DNA of 64,000 bases from Pseudorasbora parva (GCF_024679245.1 NC_090177.1:47065877-47129876), one strand, 5' to 3'. Counted from the first letter of the stretch, positions 44,306 through 56,703 are shown. The notes: generated from the letters alone by a model not told the origin. A program made the numbers and translations.

Positions 44306-44950
44306 AAGGCTACGTGGACAAGATTATATGGGCCGCATAATCCGGATAAATGGGCTACACTAATCCAGATAAATTTAAAAACTGAGTTTTTGTCTAAAAA
44401 CGTTCCGCGTCCACAGTATCATTTTCAATTGTTTTCCAAAAAATGTTCATCTGCACTGAAACATCTGAAAACGCTTGCATCCCTGTACTGCGGATGTTTA
44501 AATCCAAGACGCTTCGACTTGCGTCATTACCGCTACTCGTTTATCTACTCTTTGAAATTTTGCCAATGTCGAGAAAAGGCACTGAGTTTTTTAAAATGGG
44601 TCGACAGTGAGGTGGAGTTGTTGCTGCGAGTAACACATATATAAAGTGCTAAAAGCAAGTGAAAATGTAGACTGGGAGACGTGCCAAAATAAATACGGTG
44701 TGAATTGGTCATATGACTGCATCACATGGCTAAAAATGCGTCATCGTATTAAAAAGCCTCCGTTTTCACAGTCCACATTACGACGCGAAGACAGCGTTTT
44801 CAAATTTATCCGCTTTGGAGAGCGTTTTCAAAACGATACGTTTTTATTGACTTAAAACGCTGTCTCAGTGTGGACAGAAGGCCAAAACGGAGAGAAAAAT
44901 ATACGTTTTCAAATGAAAACGTATTAGTGTGGACATGGCCCAAAAAAAAA
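44306..44950. repeat. Unclassified interspersed repeat inserted in ZP-spacer-like DNA
   Basis: The flanks (about 44284-44305 and 44951-44987) match adjacent parts of the ZP-unit spacer (45945-46005), so this block interrupts a diverged spacer copy. It is rich in AAAACG/CGTTTT motifs and ends in GTATTAGTGTGGACATGGCCC. This right end resembles a known fish repeat terminus; the left end is only weakly its inverse. Confidence 0.5.
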
Positions 44951-45290
44951 CAATACTGATATCCCCCCAATCCCAACTAATGAGAGCCACAAGCATGCTG
45001 CCAATAACATCAGAAAGTCTTAATCAACAAGCATGTTGCCCTTACCCAGATGACCTAAACCAATATATTGCCAAAACAGCCAGCATGATGCCGATACCTG
45101 AAGCTAAAGCAACATGGCATATTCCATTAAATGATATGCCACCTGGAATCAAGTAAAGATTGAGTTATCAATGCATTAGTCGCTGCTTGCTTATGGTTGT
45201 ATATTAGCAGTTCCAGTTCTTTAATGGTGAATGTTACCACCACCTGCTGGTGTGGACTGTTATTCTCCTCATGCTGATGTGCATGCCTGT
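44951..45290. other. Diverged DNA left of the array
   Basis: The first 40 bp are spacer-like; the remainder shows no recognised gene or repeat. Confidence 0.4.
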
Positions 45291-45600
45291 TGTCCTTCGA
45301 TAAACAGTAGGGGTGTAACCCCGGCATCCTGGCCAATTTTGCCCACTGGCCCCTGTCCATCATGGCCTCCTAATAATCCCCCTATCCTGATTGGCTTTAT
45401 CACTCCTGAAGCGGTCTCCTCTCCACCAACCAGCTGGTGTGTGGAGAGCGTTCTGGCGCAATATGGCTGCCGTCGCATCATCCAGGTGGATGCTGCACGC
45501 TGGTGGTGGTTGAGGAGATTCCCCCTTCTATGTAAAGCACTTTGAGTGCCTACAAAAGCGCTATATAAATGTAATGAATTATTATTATTAAATTAATTAA
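45291..45600 (+). repeat. SINE/LINE 3'-tail-like repeat
   Basis: The segment with GGATGCTGCACGCTGGTGGTGG, CTATGTAAAGCACTTTGAG and AAAAGCGCTATATAAATGTAA, ending in (ATT)n, matches a conserved tail widespread in vertebrate SINEs and LINE 3' ends. It abuts the left edge of the ZP array. Confidence 0.6.
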
Positions 45601-45685
45601 GGACAATCCTACACCTAGTTATCTACTACGGCAGCGCAGCAAATTTGCCTTGCCCAGGAGTAAAATGGGATGGGTAAAATGGGCC

Positions 45686-47180
45686 CAATGGGTTGACTTG
45701 GAGTCCAATGTACATGTGTAGACTCATCCCCTCTGTCATAATCAAGGAGTCAAGGGTCTGTCCCTATAAACCTCCCCTGTCCACTTGTGACACACTCCAA
45801 ACTGGTGACAGGGATTATCCTCCACCTTGGTATCAAATGCACTTCTGTCAAGACCACTATCCTCAGATGATACAATTAAAACATAATTTCGATTGGTGGT
45901 ATGGTTCTGTTCTGGGCAAGCACTCCCTGTGCATCATGAATAAGAGCAGTGATAAACCCCCATAAAGCAATGCTGATATCCCCCAATCACTACTAATGAA
46001 AGCTCTGACGGGCATCGTATTCCTATAGGTGGATGTACTCGGCTGATGAGAGCTTGACTAATGTGACCTGGCAGAGCTAATGGGGACAGGAGTTTACATT
46101 GGCAAAGATTGGAGCTAAGACAGTGGACAAGGTCATCAGTGTTAGGAATGAGGAAGGCATTCCCTGTCCTTCATCTCGTTATTTCAAGACATGCAAATTA
46201 GTAGAGTTTCCACCTTTTAAACTGATTGGAGTTGATGTCTTCCGATCATGGGACATCCAAATTAGGAACATGGTTAAAAAAAGTACATCCTAGGATCTAC
46301 TATCTTTGTGTTGCTAAAAAAAGCAGGATTCCCTTGTGATGTTTTAACATAAATATCTTTGACTTTTATGCGGCCAGTTCTGGAGGAACGCTAGCCCAGT
46401 ATGGGGAGATTACCTAAAGGTCTCTCTGAGTTAGAGAGGGTTTAAAAACATTGCAGCCGGATAAAAGGTATTCTGACATCAACACTCCCATTGCAGAGTG
46501 AGAGATGAGGCAAAGCCACCTTGCATACTTTTACTTTATTAAGGACAATTCATCACCACTGCATTGCTTCCTGTCTGTGGCTCCAACACCTAGTTATCTA
46601 CTACAGCAGCGCAGGACATTTGCCTTGCCCAGGAGTAAAACAAAAAGACATTAACTTTCTTTCATCCCACATGCTCTCAAATTGCTTTACAAATAACGTT
46701 TAGGTGTCTGGTTGTATGAAGTCTATTTCTGCTATATTTTTTTGTGTATTTGGGCTATATTACCTCACAGATTTTAATTATAATATTATATCAGAATTAT
46801 TTGATTTTACTTGCTTTTTAGATTGTTTAAAAACCAGGTGTATATAATGCTAGTTAATACTTCAGCATGTCTACAAGCAAAGCGGAATGCACCAAACATC
46901 TACCCAAAGTACTTTGGGCATGCTCCAGTAGCAAACCTGAACATGAACCTTTTTACTTGTCTTCAATATGACGAATCTGACCAACTGGGATCAAAAAATA
47001 TCACGTGCATAATTTTGAGAACCAATGAGAATCTTCTGGTAGCATAAGCTCCCATTTGGGCATGTCTGGAGAATCATGACTGTTAATGAAGAGGGAGGGA
47101 TTATCGTTAATTAGCCAAAATCTGTAGAATACAAAAAGACCAAAGGGCAGCATCTCAACAGTGTAACTATCTGTTGAACA
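45686..47180. other. ZP unit 1 spacer
   Basis: Non-coding upstream spacer, repeated in all units. Short frames in it (for example 46099-46293 and 46811-47047) persist in every unit only because the units are recent copies; I recognise no protein in them. Confidence 0.6.
47002..47138 (+). promoter_or_regulatory. Putative ZP promoter with E-boxes and TATA-like box
   Basis: Upstream of the copy 1 ATG (47181) lie CACGTG at 47002-47007, CATTTG at 47053-47058 (both CANNTG E-boxes) and a TATA-like AATACAAAAAG at 47128-47138. ZP genes are activated in oocytes by the bHLH factor FIGLA through an E-box. The same strings occur before every copy. Transcription start not determined. Confidence 0.4.
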
Positions 47181-49269
47181 ATGACAGGAAGTTGGTGTGC
47201 AGTGCAGTCTCTGGCACTTTGTGTGTGGTTTTGTGCTTTCTGTCATGCTGTTCCACAGTGGAGTAATCTGCCCCAGAATCCCCAAGCTCTGATGTTACAG
47301 CAAACTGACCAGCGGCTTCAGAAGCAAGCTAGTCAGTCTCCTCAGTGGGTTCAACAGCAAGCTAGTCAGCAGGTTCAGAAGCCAGCTAGTCAGTCTCCTC
47401 AGTGGGTTCAACAGCAAGCTAGTCAGCAGGTTCAGAAGCCAGCTAGTCAGTCTCCTCAGTGGGTTCAACAGCAAGCTAGTCAGCAGGTTCAGAAGCCAGC
47501 TAGTCAGTCTCCTCAGTGGGTTCAACAGCAGGCTAGTCAGCAGGTTCAGAAGCCAGCTAGTCAGTCTCCTCAGTGGGTTCAACAGCAAGCTAGTCAGTCT
47601 CCTCAGTGGGTTCAACAGCAAGCTAGTCAACAGCAGGTTCAGCCTAAGCAGCCAGTGGTGCAGGCAGAGCCCCTTGACAAATGTGCTGTTGCTGATTATG
47701 AGCAGATCCAATGTGGCCCAGCTGGTACCAGTGGTGCTGAGTGTGAAGCGCTCAACTGCTGCTTTAACGGACAGCAGTGCTACTATGGGAAGGCGGGTAA
47801 GAGTGTTGAGTCAATGTGAAGGGTTTCCTGTTAAACTTCTCTTCAGCAATAACCTGCTCTCTTACCCTGTTCCAGTGACTGTCCAGTGTATAAGAGATGG
47901 TCAGTTTGTGGTAGTGGTGGCTAGAGATGTTACTCTGCCTCGATTGAGCCTGGATTCAGTCCGTCTCCTGGGTGGAAATGACCCACCTTGCAGTCCTGTG
48001 GGATCCACACCTTCCTTTGCTATATACCAGTTCCCTGTCACTGCATGTGGCACGAGCATGATGGTGGGTAGCTGCTTGTGCTTCTGTTCTGCTTAGAAAA
48101 GGACTGGATGCCAACAGTTACTATTTGCAGGAGGATGGTGGCTATGTGGTGTATGAAAACAGGATGACCTCCTCGTATGAAGTGGGTGTCGGACCGCTTG
48201 GTTCCATCACAAGGGACAGCCATTTTGAGTAGGTGCTTTTTACACTTGTAGCACTTGTCAAGTATTAACATTTATGCTAAAGCTCCCTGTTTGTTGTACA
48301 GGCTTCTCTTCCAGTGTAGGTACTCTGGTACTTCTGTGGAAGCTCTGGTTGTGGAGGTCAACACTGTTCCTGCACCTCCACCAGTAGCTGCTTCTGGACC
48401 CCTCAGGGTGGAGCTTAGACTGGCAAATGGTCAATGTGTCACCAAAGGCTGTGCAGAAGGCAAGTGTCTGTCCAAGTATGGAGGATTTTCTACAACTCCA
48501 GGTTGCAGCAGTTTCTGTTTAAATGCTGCGTTCTTCCTCAGGGGACGAGGCGTACACCTCTTACTACAGTGATGCTGATTATCCGGTCACAAAAGTCCTG
48601 CGGGAGCCGGTGTTTGTTGAGGTGCGGGTTTTGGAGAGGACTGACCCCAACATTGTCCTGATGCTGGGACGTTGCTGGGCGACATCAACCCCCAGTCCAC
48701 TCAGTCTACCCCAGTGGGACCTTCTGGTCGATGGGTGAGTAAGGCTGGTCTTCATCCAGCTAGTGTGCTGTAAGGCCTTTCTGACTGCCCCTTTGCCTTC
48801 CAGATGCCCTTACCGGGATGACCGTTACCTGACCACACTGGTTCCGGTGGCTGGATCTTCTGGTCTTCAGTTCCCAACCCACTACAAGCGCTTTGTTGTG
48901 AAGATGTTTACATTTGTGGATCCAGCATCACTGGCTCCTCTGCAGGAAACCGTATGCTCCACAGCCTTGCCTGAACCCTTAATATTAGTCTTTTTATAGT
49001 GGTTTCTGTGGCTTGACCCTTTTCCCCCTCTGTTAGATCTTCATCCACTGTAGTACAGCGGTGTGCCATCCCTCTTCTGGCTCCTGTGAGCAAAGCTGTG
49101 CTAGGAAAAGTGAGTGCTAGCTGTAAACTGACTTCAGGAACCATGAGAATTTGGTTTTTAAATGCCCCTCAATTCTACCATTTCTCTTCCAGGAAGAGAT
49201 GCTGATGTCAAGACAATCTCTAGTGGACAAACTGTGGTGTCTAGTGGAGAAGTTACTCTGGTCATGTGA
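47181..49269 (+). CDS. zp4-like: Zona pellucida egg-coat protein (ZP4/ZPB class), copy 1, intact
   Basis: Eight exons: 47181-47796, 47876-48063, 48131-48228, 48302-48459, 48542-48734, 48804-48951, 49037-49109, 49193-49269. They sum to 1551 nt, 516 residues. A signal peptide (to about residue 24) is followed by Gln/Pro-rich repeats: six 11-residue ASQSPQWVQQQ and four 8-residue ASQQVQKP units. A six-Cys P-type trefoil (166-205) is entirely in exon 1. A ZP polymerisation domain (about 206-488) includes YVVYENRM. A furin-type site RKRR (490-493) and a short tail end the protein. There is no transmembrane segment, as in other fish ZP proteins. The secreted product should polymerise into the egg envelope; Gln-rich repeats are transglutaminase substrates in chorion hardening. 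Intron 4 has a GC donor. The trefoil places it in ZP4/ZP1. Confidence 0.93.
48460..48541 (+). other. GC-AG intron 4 of the ZP gene
   Basis: The exon 4/intron 4 junction is AAG|GCAAGT, with GC in place of GT but otherwise consensus; the acceptor is TTCCTCAG. Splicing here keeps the frame (CAEG-DEAYTS). The same GC donor is present in all five copies, so it predates the duplications. Confidence 0.85.
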
Positions 49270-49282
49270 CTTTAGTGGTCTT

Positions 49283-49288
49283 AATAAA
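49283..49288 (+). terminator. Poly(A) signal of ZP copy 1
   Basis: AATAAA begins 14 nt after the stop codon, giving a very short 3' UTR. It is conserved at 52999-53004 (copy 2) and about 60348-60353 (copy 4), and changed to TATAAA at 56698-56703 (copy 3). Copy 5 would have it just past the window end. Confidence 0.85.
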
Positions 49289-50887
49289 CTTCTTAACTCA
49301 ACATCAGTGTCTCTTTGGTATTGCTCTTTCATGACTGTTCTCAGTTTGCATTATTGGCCCACTACTTGCCTAATCCACACTAAGAATATTTGCAATGGGT
49401 TGACTTGGAGTCCAATGTACATGTGTAGACTCATCCCCTCTGTCATAATCAAGGAGTCAAGGGTCTGTCCCTATAAACCTCCCCTGTCCACTTGTGACAC
49501 ACTCCAAACTGGTGACAGGGATTATCCTCCACCTTGGTATCAAATGCACTTCTGTCAAGACCACTATCCTCAGATGATACAATTAAAACATAATTTCGAT
49601 TGGTGGTATGGTTCTGTTCTGGGCAAGCACTCCCTGTGCATCATGAATAAGAGCAGTGATAAACCCCCATAAAGCAATGCTGATATCCCCCAATCACTAC
49701 TAATGAAAGCTCTGACGGGCATCGTATTCCTATAGGTGGATGTACTCGGCTGATGAGAGCTTGACTAACGTGACCTGGCAGAGCTAATGGGGACAGGAGC
49801 TTACATTGGCAAAGATTGGAGCTAAGACAGTGGACATGGTCATCAGTGTTAGGAATGAGGAAGGCATTCCCTGTCCTTCATCTCGTTATTTCAAGACATG
49901 CAAATTAGTAGAGTTTCCACCTTTTAAACTGATTGGAGTTGATGTTTTCCGATCATGGGACATCCAAATTAGGAACATGGTTAAAAAAAGTACATCCTAG
50001 GATCTACTATCTTTGTGTTGCTAAAAAAAGCAGGATTCCCTTGTGATGTTTTAACATAAATATCTTTGACTTTTATGCGGCCAGTTCTGGAGGAACGCTA
50101 GCCCAGTATGGGGAGATTACCTAAAGGTCTCTCTGAGTTAGAGAGGGTTTAAAAACATTGCAGCCGGATAAAAGGTATTCTGACATCAACACTCCCATTG
50201 CAGAGTGAGAGATGAGGCAAAGCCACCTTGCATACTTTTACTTTATTAAGGACAATTCATCACCACTGCATTGCTTCCTGTCTGTGGCTCCAACACCTAG
50301 TTATCTACTACAGCAGCGCAGGACATTTGCCTTGCCCAGGAGTAAAACAAAAAGACATTAACTTTCTTTCATCCCACATGCTCTCAAATTGCTTTACAAA
50401 TAACGTTTAGGTGTCTGGTTGTATGAAGTCTATTTCTGCTATATTTTTTTGTGTATTTGGGCTATATTACCTCACAGATTTTAATTATAATATTATATCA
50501 GAATTATTTGATTTTACTTGCTTTTTAGATTGTTTAAAAACCAGGTGTATATAATGCTAGTTAATACTTCAGCATGTCTACAAGCAAAGCGGAATGCACC
50601 AAACATCTACCCAAAGTACTTTGGGCATGCTCCAGTAGCAAACCTGAACATGAACCTTTTTACTTGTCTTCAATATGACGAATCTGACCAACTGGGATCA
50701 AAAAATATCACGTGCATAATTTTGAGAACCAATGAGAATCTTCTGGTAGCATAAGCTCCCATTTGGGCATGTCTGGAGAATCATGACTGTTAATGAAGAG
50801 GGAGGGATTATCGTTAATTAGCCAAAATCTGTAGAATACAAAAAGACCAAAGGGCAGCATCTCAACAGTGTAACTATCTGTTGAACA
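49289..50887. other. ZP unit 1-2 intergenic spacer
   Basis: Near-identical to the unit 1 spacer. It differs by single bases (for example GTGGACATGG at about 49832). Nothing coding was recognised. Confidence 0.6.
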
Positions 50888-52985
50888 ATGACAGGAAGTT
50901 GGTGTGCAGTGCAGTCTCTGGCACTTTGTGTGTGGTTTTGTGCTTTCTGTCATGCTGTTCCACAGTGGAGTAATCTGCCCCAGAATCCCCAAGCTCTGAT
51001 GTTACAGCAAACTGACCAGCGGCTTCAGAAGCAAGCTAGTCAGTCTCCTCAGTGGGTTCAACAGCAAGCTAGTCAGTCTCCTCAGTGGGTTCAACAGCAA
51101 GCTAGTCAGTCTCCTCAGTGGGTTCAACAGCAAGCTAGTCAGCAGGTTCAGAAGCCAGCTAGTCAGTCTCCTCAGTGGGTTCAACAGCAGGCTAGTCAGC
51201 AGGTTCAGAAGCCAGCTAGTCAGTCTCCTCAGTGGGTTCAACAGCAGGCTAGTCAGCAGGTTCAGAAGCCAGCTAGTCAGTCTCCTCAGTGGGTTCAACA
51301 GCAAGCTAGTCAGTCTCCTCAGTGGGTTCAACAGCAAGCTAGTCAACAGCAGGTTCAGCCTAAGCAGCCAGTGGTGCAGGCAGAGCCCCTTGACAAATGT
51401 GCTGTTGCTGATTATGAGCAGATCCAATGTGGCCCAGCTGGTACCAGTGGTGCTGAGTGTGAAGCGCTCAACTGCTGCTTTAACGGACAGCAGTGCTACT
51501 ATGGGAAGGCGGGTAAGAGTGTTGAGTCAATGTGAAGGGTTTCCTGTTAAACTTCTCTTCAGCAATAACCTGCTCTCTTACCCTGTTCCAGTGACTGTCC
51601 AGTGTATAAGAGATGGTCAGTTTGTGGTAGTGGTGGCTAGAGATGTTACTCTGCCTCGATTGAGCCTGGATTCAGTCCGTCTCCTGGGTGGAAATGACCC
51701 ACCTTGCAGTCCTGTGGGATCCACACCTTCCTTTGCTATATACCAGTTCCCTGTCACTGCATGTGGCACGAGCATGATGGTGGGTAGCTGCTTGTGCTTC
51801 TGTTCTGCTTAGAAAAGGACTGGATGCCAACAGTTACTATTTGCAGGAGGATGGTGGCTATGTGGTGTATGAAAACAGGATGACCTCCTCGTATGAAGTG
51901 GGTGTCGGACCGCTTGGTTCCATCACAAGGGACAGCCATTTTGAGTAGGTGCTTTTTACACTTGTAGCACTTGTCAAGTATTAACATTTATGCTAAAGCT
52001 CCCTGTTTGTTGTACAGGCTTCTCTTCCAGTGTAGGTACTCTGGTACTTCTGTGGAAGCTCTGGTTGTGGAGGTCAACACTGTTCCTGCACCTCCACCAG
52101 TAGCTGCTTCTGGACCCCTCAGGGTGGAGCTTAGACTGGCAAATGGTCAATGTGTCACCAAAGGCTGTGCAGAAGGCAAGTGTCTGTCCAAGTATGGAGG
52201 ATTTTCTACAACTCCAGGTTGCAGCAGTTTCTGTTTAAATGCTGCGTTCTTCCTCAGGGGACGAGGCGTACACCTCTTACTACAGTGATGCTGATTATCC
52301 GGTCACAAAAGTCCTGCGGGAGCCGGTGTTTGTTGAGGTGCGGGTTTTGGAGAGGACTGACCCCAACATTGTCCTGATGCTGGGACGTTGCTGGGCGACA
52401 TCAACCCCCAGTCCACTCAGTCTACCCCAGTGGGACCTTCTGGTCGATGGGTGAGTAAGGCTGGTCTTCATCCAGCTAGTGTGCTGTAAGGCCTTTCTGA
52501 CTGCCCCTTTGCCTTCCAGATGCCCTTACCGGGATGACCGTTACCTGACCACACTGGTTCCGGTGGCTGGATCTTCTGGTCTTCAGTTCCCAACCCACTA
52601 CAAGCGCTTTGTTGTGAAGATGTTTACATTTGTGGATCCAGCATCACTGGCTCCTCTGCAGGAAACCGTATGCTCCACAGCCTTGCCTGAACCCTTAATA
52701 TTAGTCTTTTTATAGTGGTTTCTGTGGCTTGACCCTTTTCCCCCTCTGTTAGATCTTCATCCACTGTAGTACAGCGGTGTGCCATCCCTCTTCTGGCTCC
52801 TGTGAGCAAAGCTGTGCTAGGAAAAGTGAGTGCTAGCTGTAAACTGACTTCAGGAACCATGAGAATTTGGTTTTTAAATGCCCCTCAATTCTACCATTTC
52901 TCTTCCAGGAAGAGATGCTGATGTCAAGACAATCTCTAGTGGACAAACTGTGGTGTCTAGTGGAGAAGTTACTCTGGTCATGTGA
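50888..52985 (+). CDS. zp4-like: Zona pellucida egg-coat protein, copy 2, intact
   Basis: Exons 50888-51512, 51592-51779, 51847-51944, 52018-52175, 52258-52450, 52520-52667, 52753-52825, 52909-52985 (1560 nt, 519 residues). All splice sites match copy 1, including the GC donor of intron 4. The only clear protein change is in the repeat region: seven 11-residue and three 8-residue units, with three 11-residue units in a row at the start, for a net gain of three residues. Trefoil, ZP domain, RKRR site and tail are the same as in copy 1. The poly(A) signal is intact. With copy 1 this is the part of the cluster most likely to be expressed as full-length protein. Confidence 0.92.
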
Positions 52986-53004
52986 CTTTAGTGGTCTTAA
53001 TAAA

Positions 53005-54603
53005 CTTCTTAACTCAACATCAGTGTCTCTTTGGTATTGCTCTTTCATGACTGTTCTCAGTTTGCATTATTGGCCCACTACTTGCCTAATCCACACTAAG
53101 AATATTTGCAATGGGTTGACTTGGAGTCCAATGTACATGTGTAGACTCATCCCCTCTGTCATAATCAAGGAGTCAAGGGTCTGTCCCTATAAACCTCCCC
53201 TGTCCACTTGTGACACACTCCAAACTGGTGACAGGGATTATCCTCCACCTTGGTATCAAATGCACTTCTGTCAAGACCACTATCCTCAGATGATACAATT
53301 AAAACATAATTTCGATTGGTGGTATGGTTCTGTTCTGGGCAAGCACTCCCTGTGCATCATGAATAAGAGCAGTGATAAACCCCCATAAAGCAATGCTGAT
53401 ATCCCCCAATCACTACTAATGAAAGCTCTGACGGGCATCGTATTCCTATAGGTGGATGTACTCGGCTGATGAGAGCTTGACTAACGTGACCTGGCAGAGC
53501 TAATGGGGACAGGAGTTTACATTGGCAAAGATTGGAGCTAAGACAGTGGACAAGGTCATCAGTGTTAGGAATGAGGAAGGCATTCCCTGTCCTTCATCTC
53601 GTTATTTCAAGACATGCAAATTAGTAGAGTTTCCACCTTTTAAACTGATTGGAGTTGATGTCTTCCGATCATGGGACATCCAAATTAGGAACATGGTTAA
53701 AAAAAGTACATCCTAGGATCTACTATCTTTGTGTTGCTAAAAAAAGCAGGATTCCCTTGTGATGTTTTAACATAAATATCTTTGACTTTTATGCGGCCAG
53801 TTCTGGAGGAACGCTAGCCCAGTATGGGGAGATTACCTAAAGGTCTCTCTGAGTTAGAGAGGGTTTAAAAACATTGCAGCCGGATAAAAGGTATTCTGAC
53901 ATCAACACTCCCATTGCAGAGTGAGAGATGAGGCAAAGCCACCTTGCATACTTTTACTTTATTAAGGACAATTCATCACCACTGCATTGCTTCCTGTCTG
54001 TGGCTCCAACACCTAGTTATCTACTACAGCAGCGCAGGACATTTGCCTTGCCCAGGAGTAAAACAAAAAGACATTAACTTTCTTTCATCCCACATGCTCT
54101 CAAATTGCTTTACAAATAACGTTTAGGTGTCTGGTTGTATGAAGTCTATTTCTGCTATATTTTTTTGTGTATTTGGGCTATATTACCTCACAGAATTTAA
54201 TTATAATATTATATCAGAATTATTTGATTTTACTTGCTTTTTAGATTGTTTAAAAACCAGGTGTATAAAATGCTAGTTAATACTTCAGCATGTCTACAAG
54301 CAAAGCGGAATGCACCAAACATCTACCCAAAGTACTTTGGGCATGCTCCAGTAGCAAACCTGAACATGAACCTTTTTACTTGTCTTCAATATGACGAATC
54401 TGACCAACTGGGATCAAAAAATATCACGTGCATAATTTTGAGAACCAATGAGAATCTTCTGGTAGCATAAGCTCCCATTTGGGCATGTCTGGAGAATCAT
54501 GACTGTTAATGAAGAGGGAGGGATTATCGTTAATTAGCCAAAATCTGTAGAATACAAAAAGACCAAAGGGCAGCATCTCAACAGTGTAACTATCTGTTGA
54601 ACA
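53005..54603. other. ZP unit 2-3 intergenic spacer
   Basis: Spacer as before, with two variants: ACAGAATTTA in place of ACAGATTTTA at about 54190 (shared with the next two spacers) and GTGTATAAAATG in place of GTGTATATAATG at about 54261. Confidence 0.6.
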
Positions 54604-56684
54604 ATGACAGGAAGTTGGTGTGCAGTGCAGTCTCTGGCACTTTGTGTGTGGTTTTGTGCTTTCTGTCATGCTGTTCCACAGTGGAGTAATCTGCCCCAGA
54701 ATCCCCAAGCTCTGATGTTACAGCAAACTGACCAGCGGCTTCAGAAGCAAGCTAGTCAGTCTCCTCAGTGGGTTCAACAGCAAGCTAGTCAGCAGGTTCA
54801 GAAGCCAGCTAGTCAGTCTCCTCAGTGGGTTCAACAGCAAGCTAGTCAGCAGGTTCAGAAGCCAGCTAGTCAGTCTCCTCAGTGGGTTCAACAGCAGGCT
54901 AGTCAGCAGGTTCAGAAGCCAGCTAGTCAGTCTCCTCAGTGGGTTCAACAGCAGGCTAGTCAGCAGGTTCAGAAGCCAGCTAGTCAGTCTCCTCAGTGGG
55001 TTCAACAGCAAGCTAGTCAGTCTCCTCAGTGGGTTCAACAGCAAGCTAGTCAACAGCAGGTTCAGCCTAAGCAGCCAGTGGTGCACCCTTGACAAATGTG
55101 CTGTAGCTGATTATGAGCAGATCCAATGTGGCCCAGCTGGTACCAGTGGTGCTGAGTGTGAAGCGCTCAACTGCTGCTTTAACGGACAGCAGTGCTACTA
55201 TGGGAAGGCGGGTAAGAGTGTTGAGTCAATGTGAAGGGTTTCCTGTTAAACTTCTCTTCAGCAATAACCTGCTCTCTTACCCTGTTCCAGTGACTGTCCA
55301 GTGTATAAGAGATGGTCAGTTTGTGGTAGTGGTGGCTAGAGATGTTACTCTGCCTCGATTGAGCCTGGATTCAGTCCGTCTCCTGGGTGGAAATGACCCA
55401 CCTTGCAGTCCTGTGGGATCCACACCTTCCTTTGCTATATACCAGTTCCCTGTCACTGCATGTGGCACGAGCATGATGGTGGGTAGCTGCTTGTGCTTCT
55501 GTTCTGCTTAGAAAAGGACTGGATGCCAACAGTTACTATTTGCAGGAGGATGGTGGCTATGTGGTGTATGAAAACAGGATGACCTCCTCGTATGAAGTGG
55601 GTGTCGGACCGCTTGGTTCCATCACAAGGGACAGCCATTTTGAGTAGGTGCTTTTTACACTTGTAGCACTTGTCAAGTATTAACATTTATGCTAAAGCTC
55701 CCTGTTTGTTGTACAGGCTTCTCTTCCAGTGTAGGTACTCTGGTACTTCTGTGGAAGCTCTGGTTGTGGAGGTCAACACTGTTCCTGCACCTCCACCAGT
55801 AGCTGCTTCTGGACCCCTCAGGGTGGAGCTTAGACTGGCAAATGGTCAATGTGTCACCAAAGGCTGTGCAGAAGGCAAGTGTCTGTCCAAGTATGGAGGA
55901 TTTTCTACAACTCCAGGTTGCAGCAGTTTCTGTTTAAATGCTGCGTTCTTCCTCAGGGGACGAGGCGTACACCTCTTACTACAGTGATGCTGATTATCCG
56001 GTCACAAAAGTCCTGCGGGAGCCGGTGTTTGTTGAGGTGCGGGTTTTGGAGAGGACTGACCCCAACATTGTCCTGATGCTGGGACGTTGCTGGGCGACAT
56101 CAACCCCCAGTCCACTCAGTCTACCCCAGTGGGACCTTCTGGTCGATGGGTGAGTAAGGCTGGTCTTCATCCAGCTAGTGTGCTGTAAGGCCTTTCTGAC
56201 TGCCCCTTTGCCTTCCAGATGCCCTTACCGGGATGACCGTTACCTGACCACACTGGTTCCGGTGGCTGGATCTTCTGGTCTTCAGTTCCCAACCCACTAC
56301 AAGCGCTTTGTTGTGAAGATGTTTACATTTGTGGATCCAGCATCACTGGCTCCTCTGCAGGAAACCGTATGCTCCACAGCCTTGCCTGAACCCTTAATAT
56401 TAGTCTTTTTATAGTGGTTTCTGTGGCTTGACCCTTTTCCCCCTCTGTTAGATCTTCATCCACTGTAGTACAGCGGTGTGCCATCCCTCTTCTGGCTCCT
56501 GTGAGCAAAGCTGTGCTAGGAAAAGTGAGTGCTAGCTGTAAACTGACTTCAGGAACCATGAGAATTTGGTTTTTAAATGCCCCTCAATTCTACCATTTCT
56601 CTTCCAGGAAGAGATGCTGATGTCAAGACAATCTCTAGTGGACAAACTGTGGTGTCTAGTGGAGAAGTTACTCTGGTCATGTGA
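54604..56684 (+). pseudogene. Zona pellucida gene copy 3, frameshifted
   Basis: Equivalent exons are at 54604-55211, 55291-55478, 55546-55643, 55717-55874, 55957-56149, 56219-56366, 56452-56524 and 56608-56684. Exon 1 is 608 nt rather than 616: eight bases are missing just before the trefoil (GTGGTGCACCCTTGAC at about 55079). This brings a TGA into frame at 55090-55092, so translation would stop after 162 residues, leaving the signal peptide and Gln/Pro repeats only. The poly(A) hexamer is TATAAA. Splice sites, including the intron 1 acceptor AG, are otherwise intact. The repeat number equals copy 1. Confidence 0.93.
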
Positions 56685-56703
56685 CTTTAGTGGTCTTTAT
56701 AAA

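Noticed and set aside
46099..47047. Short frames in the ZP spacer, conserved in all five units
   Set aside because: Conserved equally with surrounding non-coding bases, so recent duplication explains them; no domain or splice partner.
47295..47711. Antisense Leu-rich open frames across ZP exon 1 (repeated in every unit)
   Set aside because: They are the reverse complement of the in-frame coding minisatellite; the sense frame has signal peptide, trefoil and splice support.
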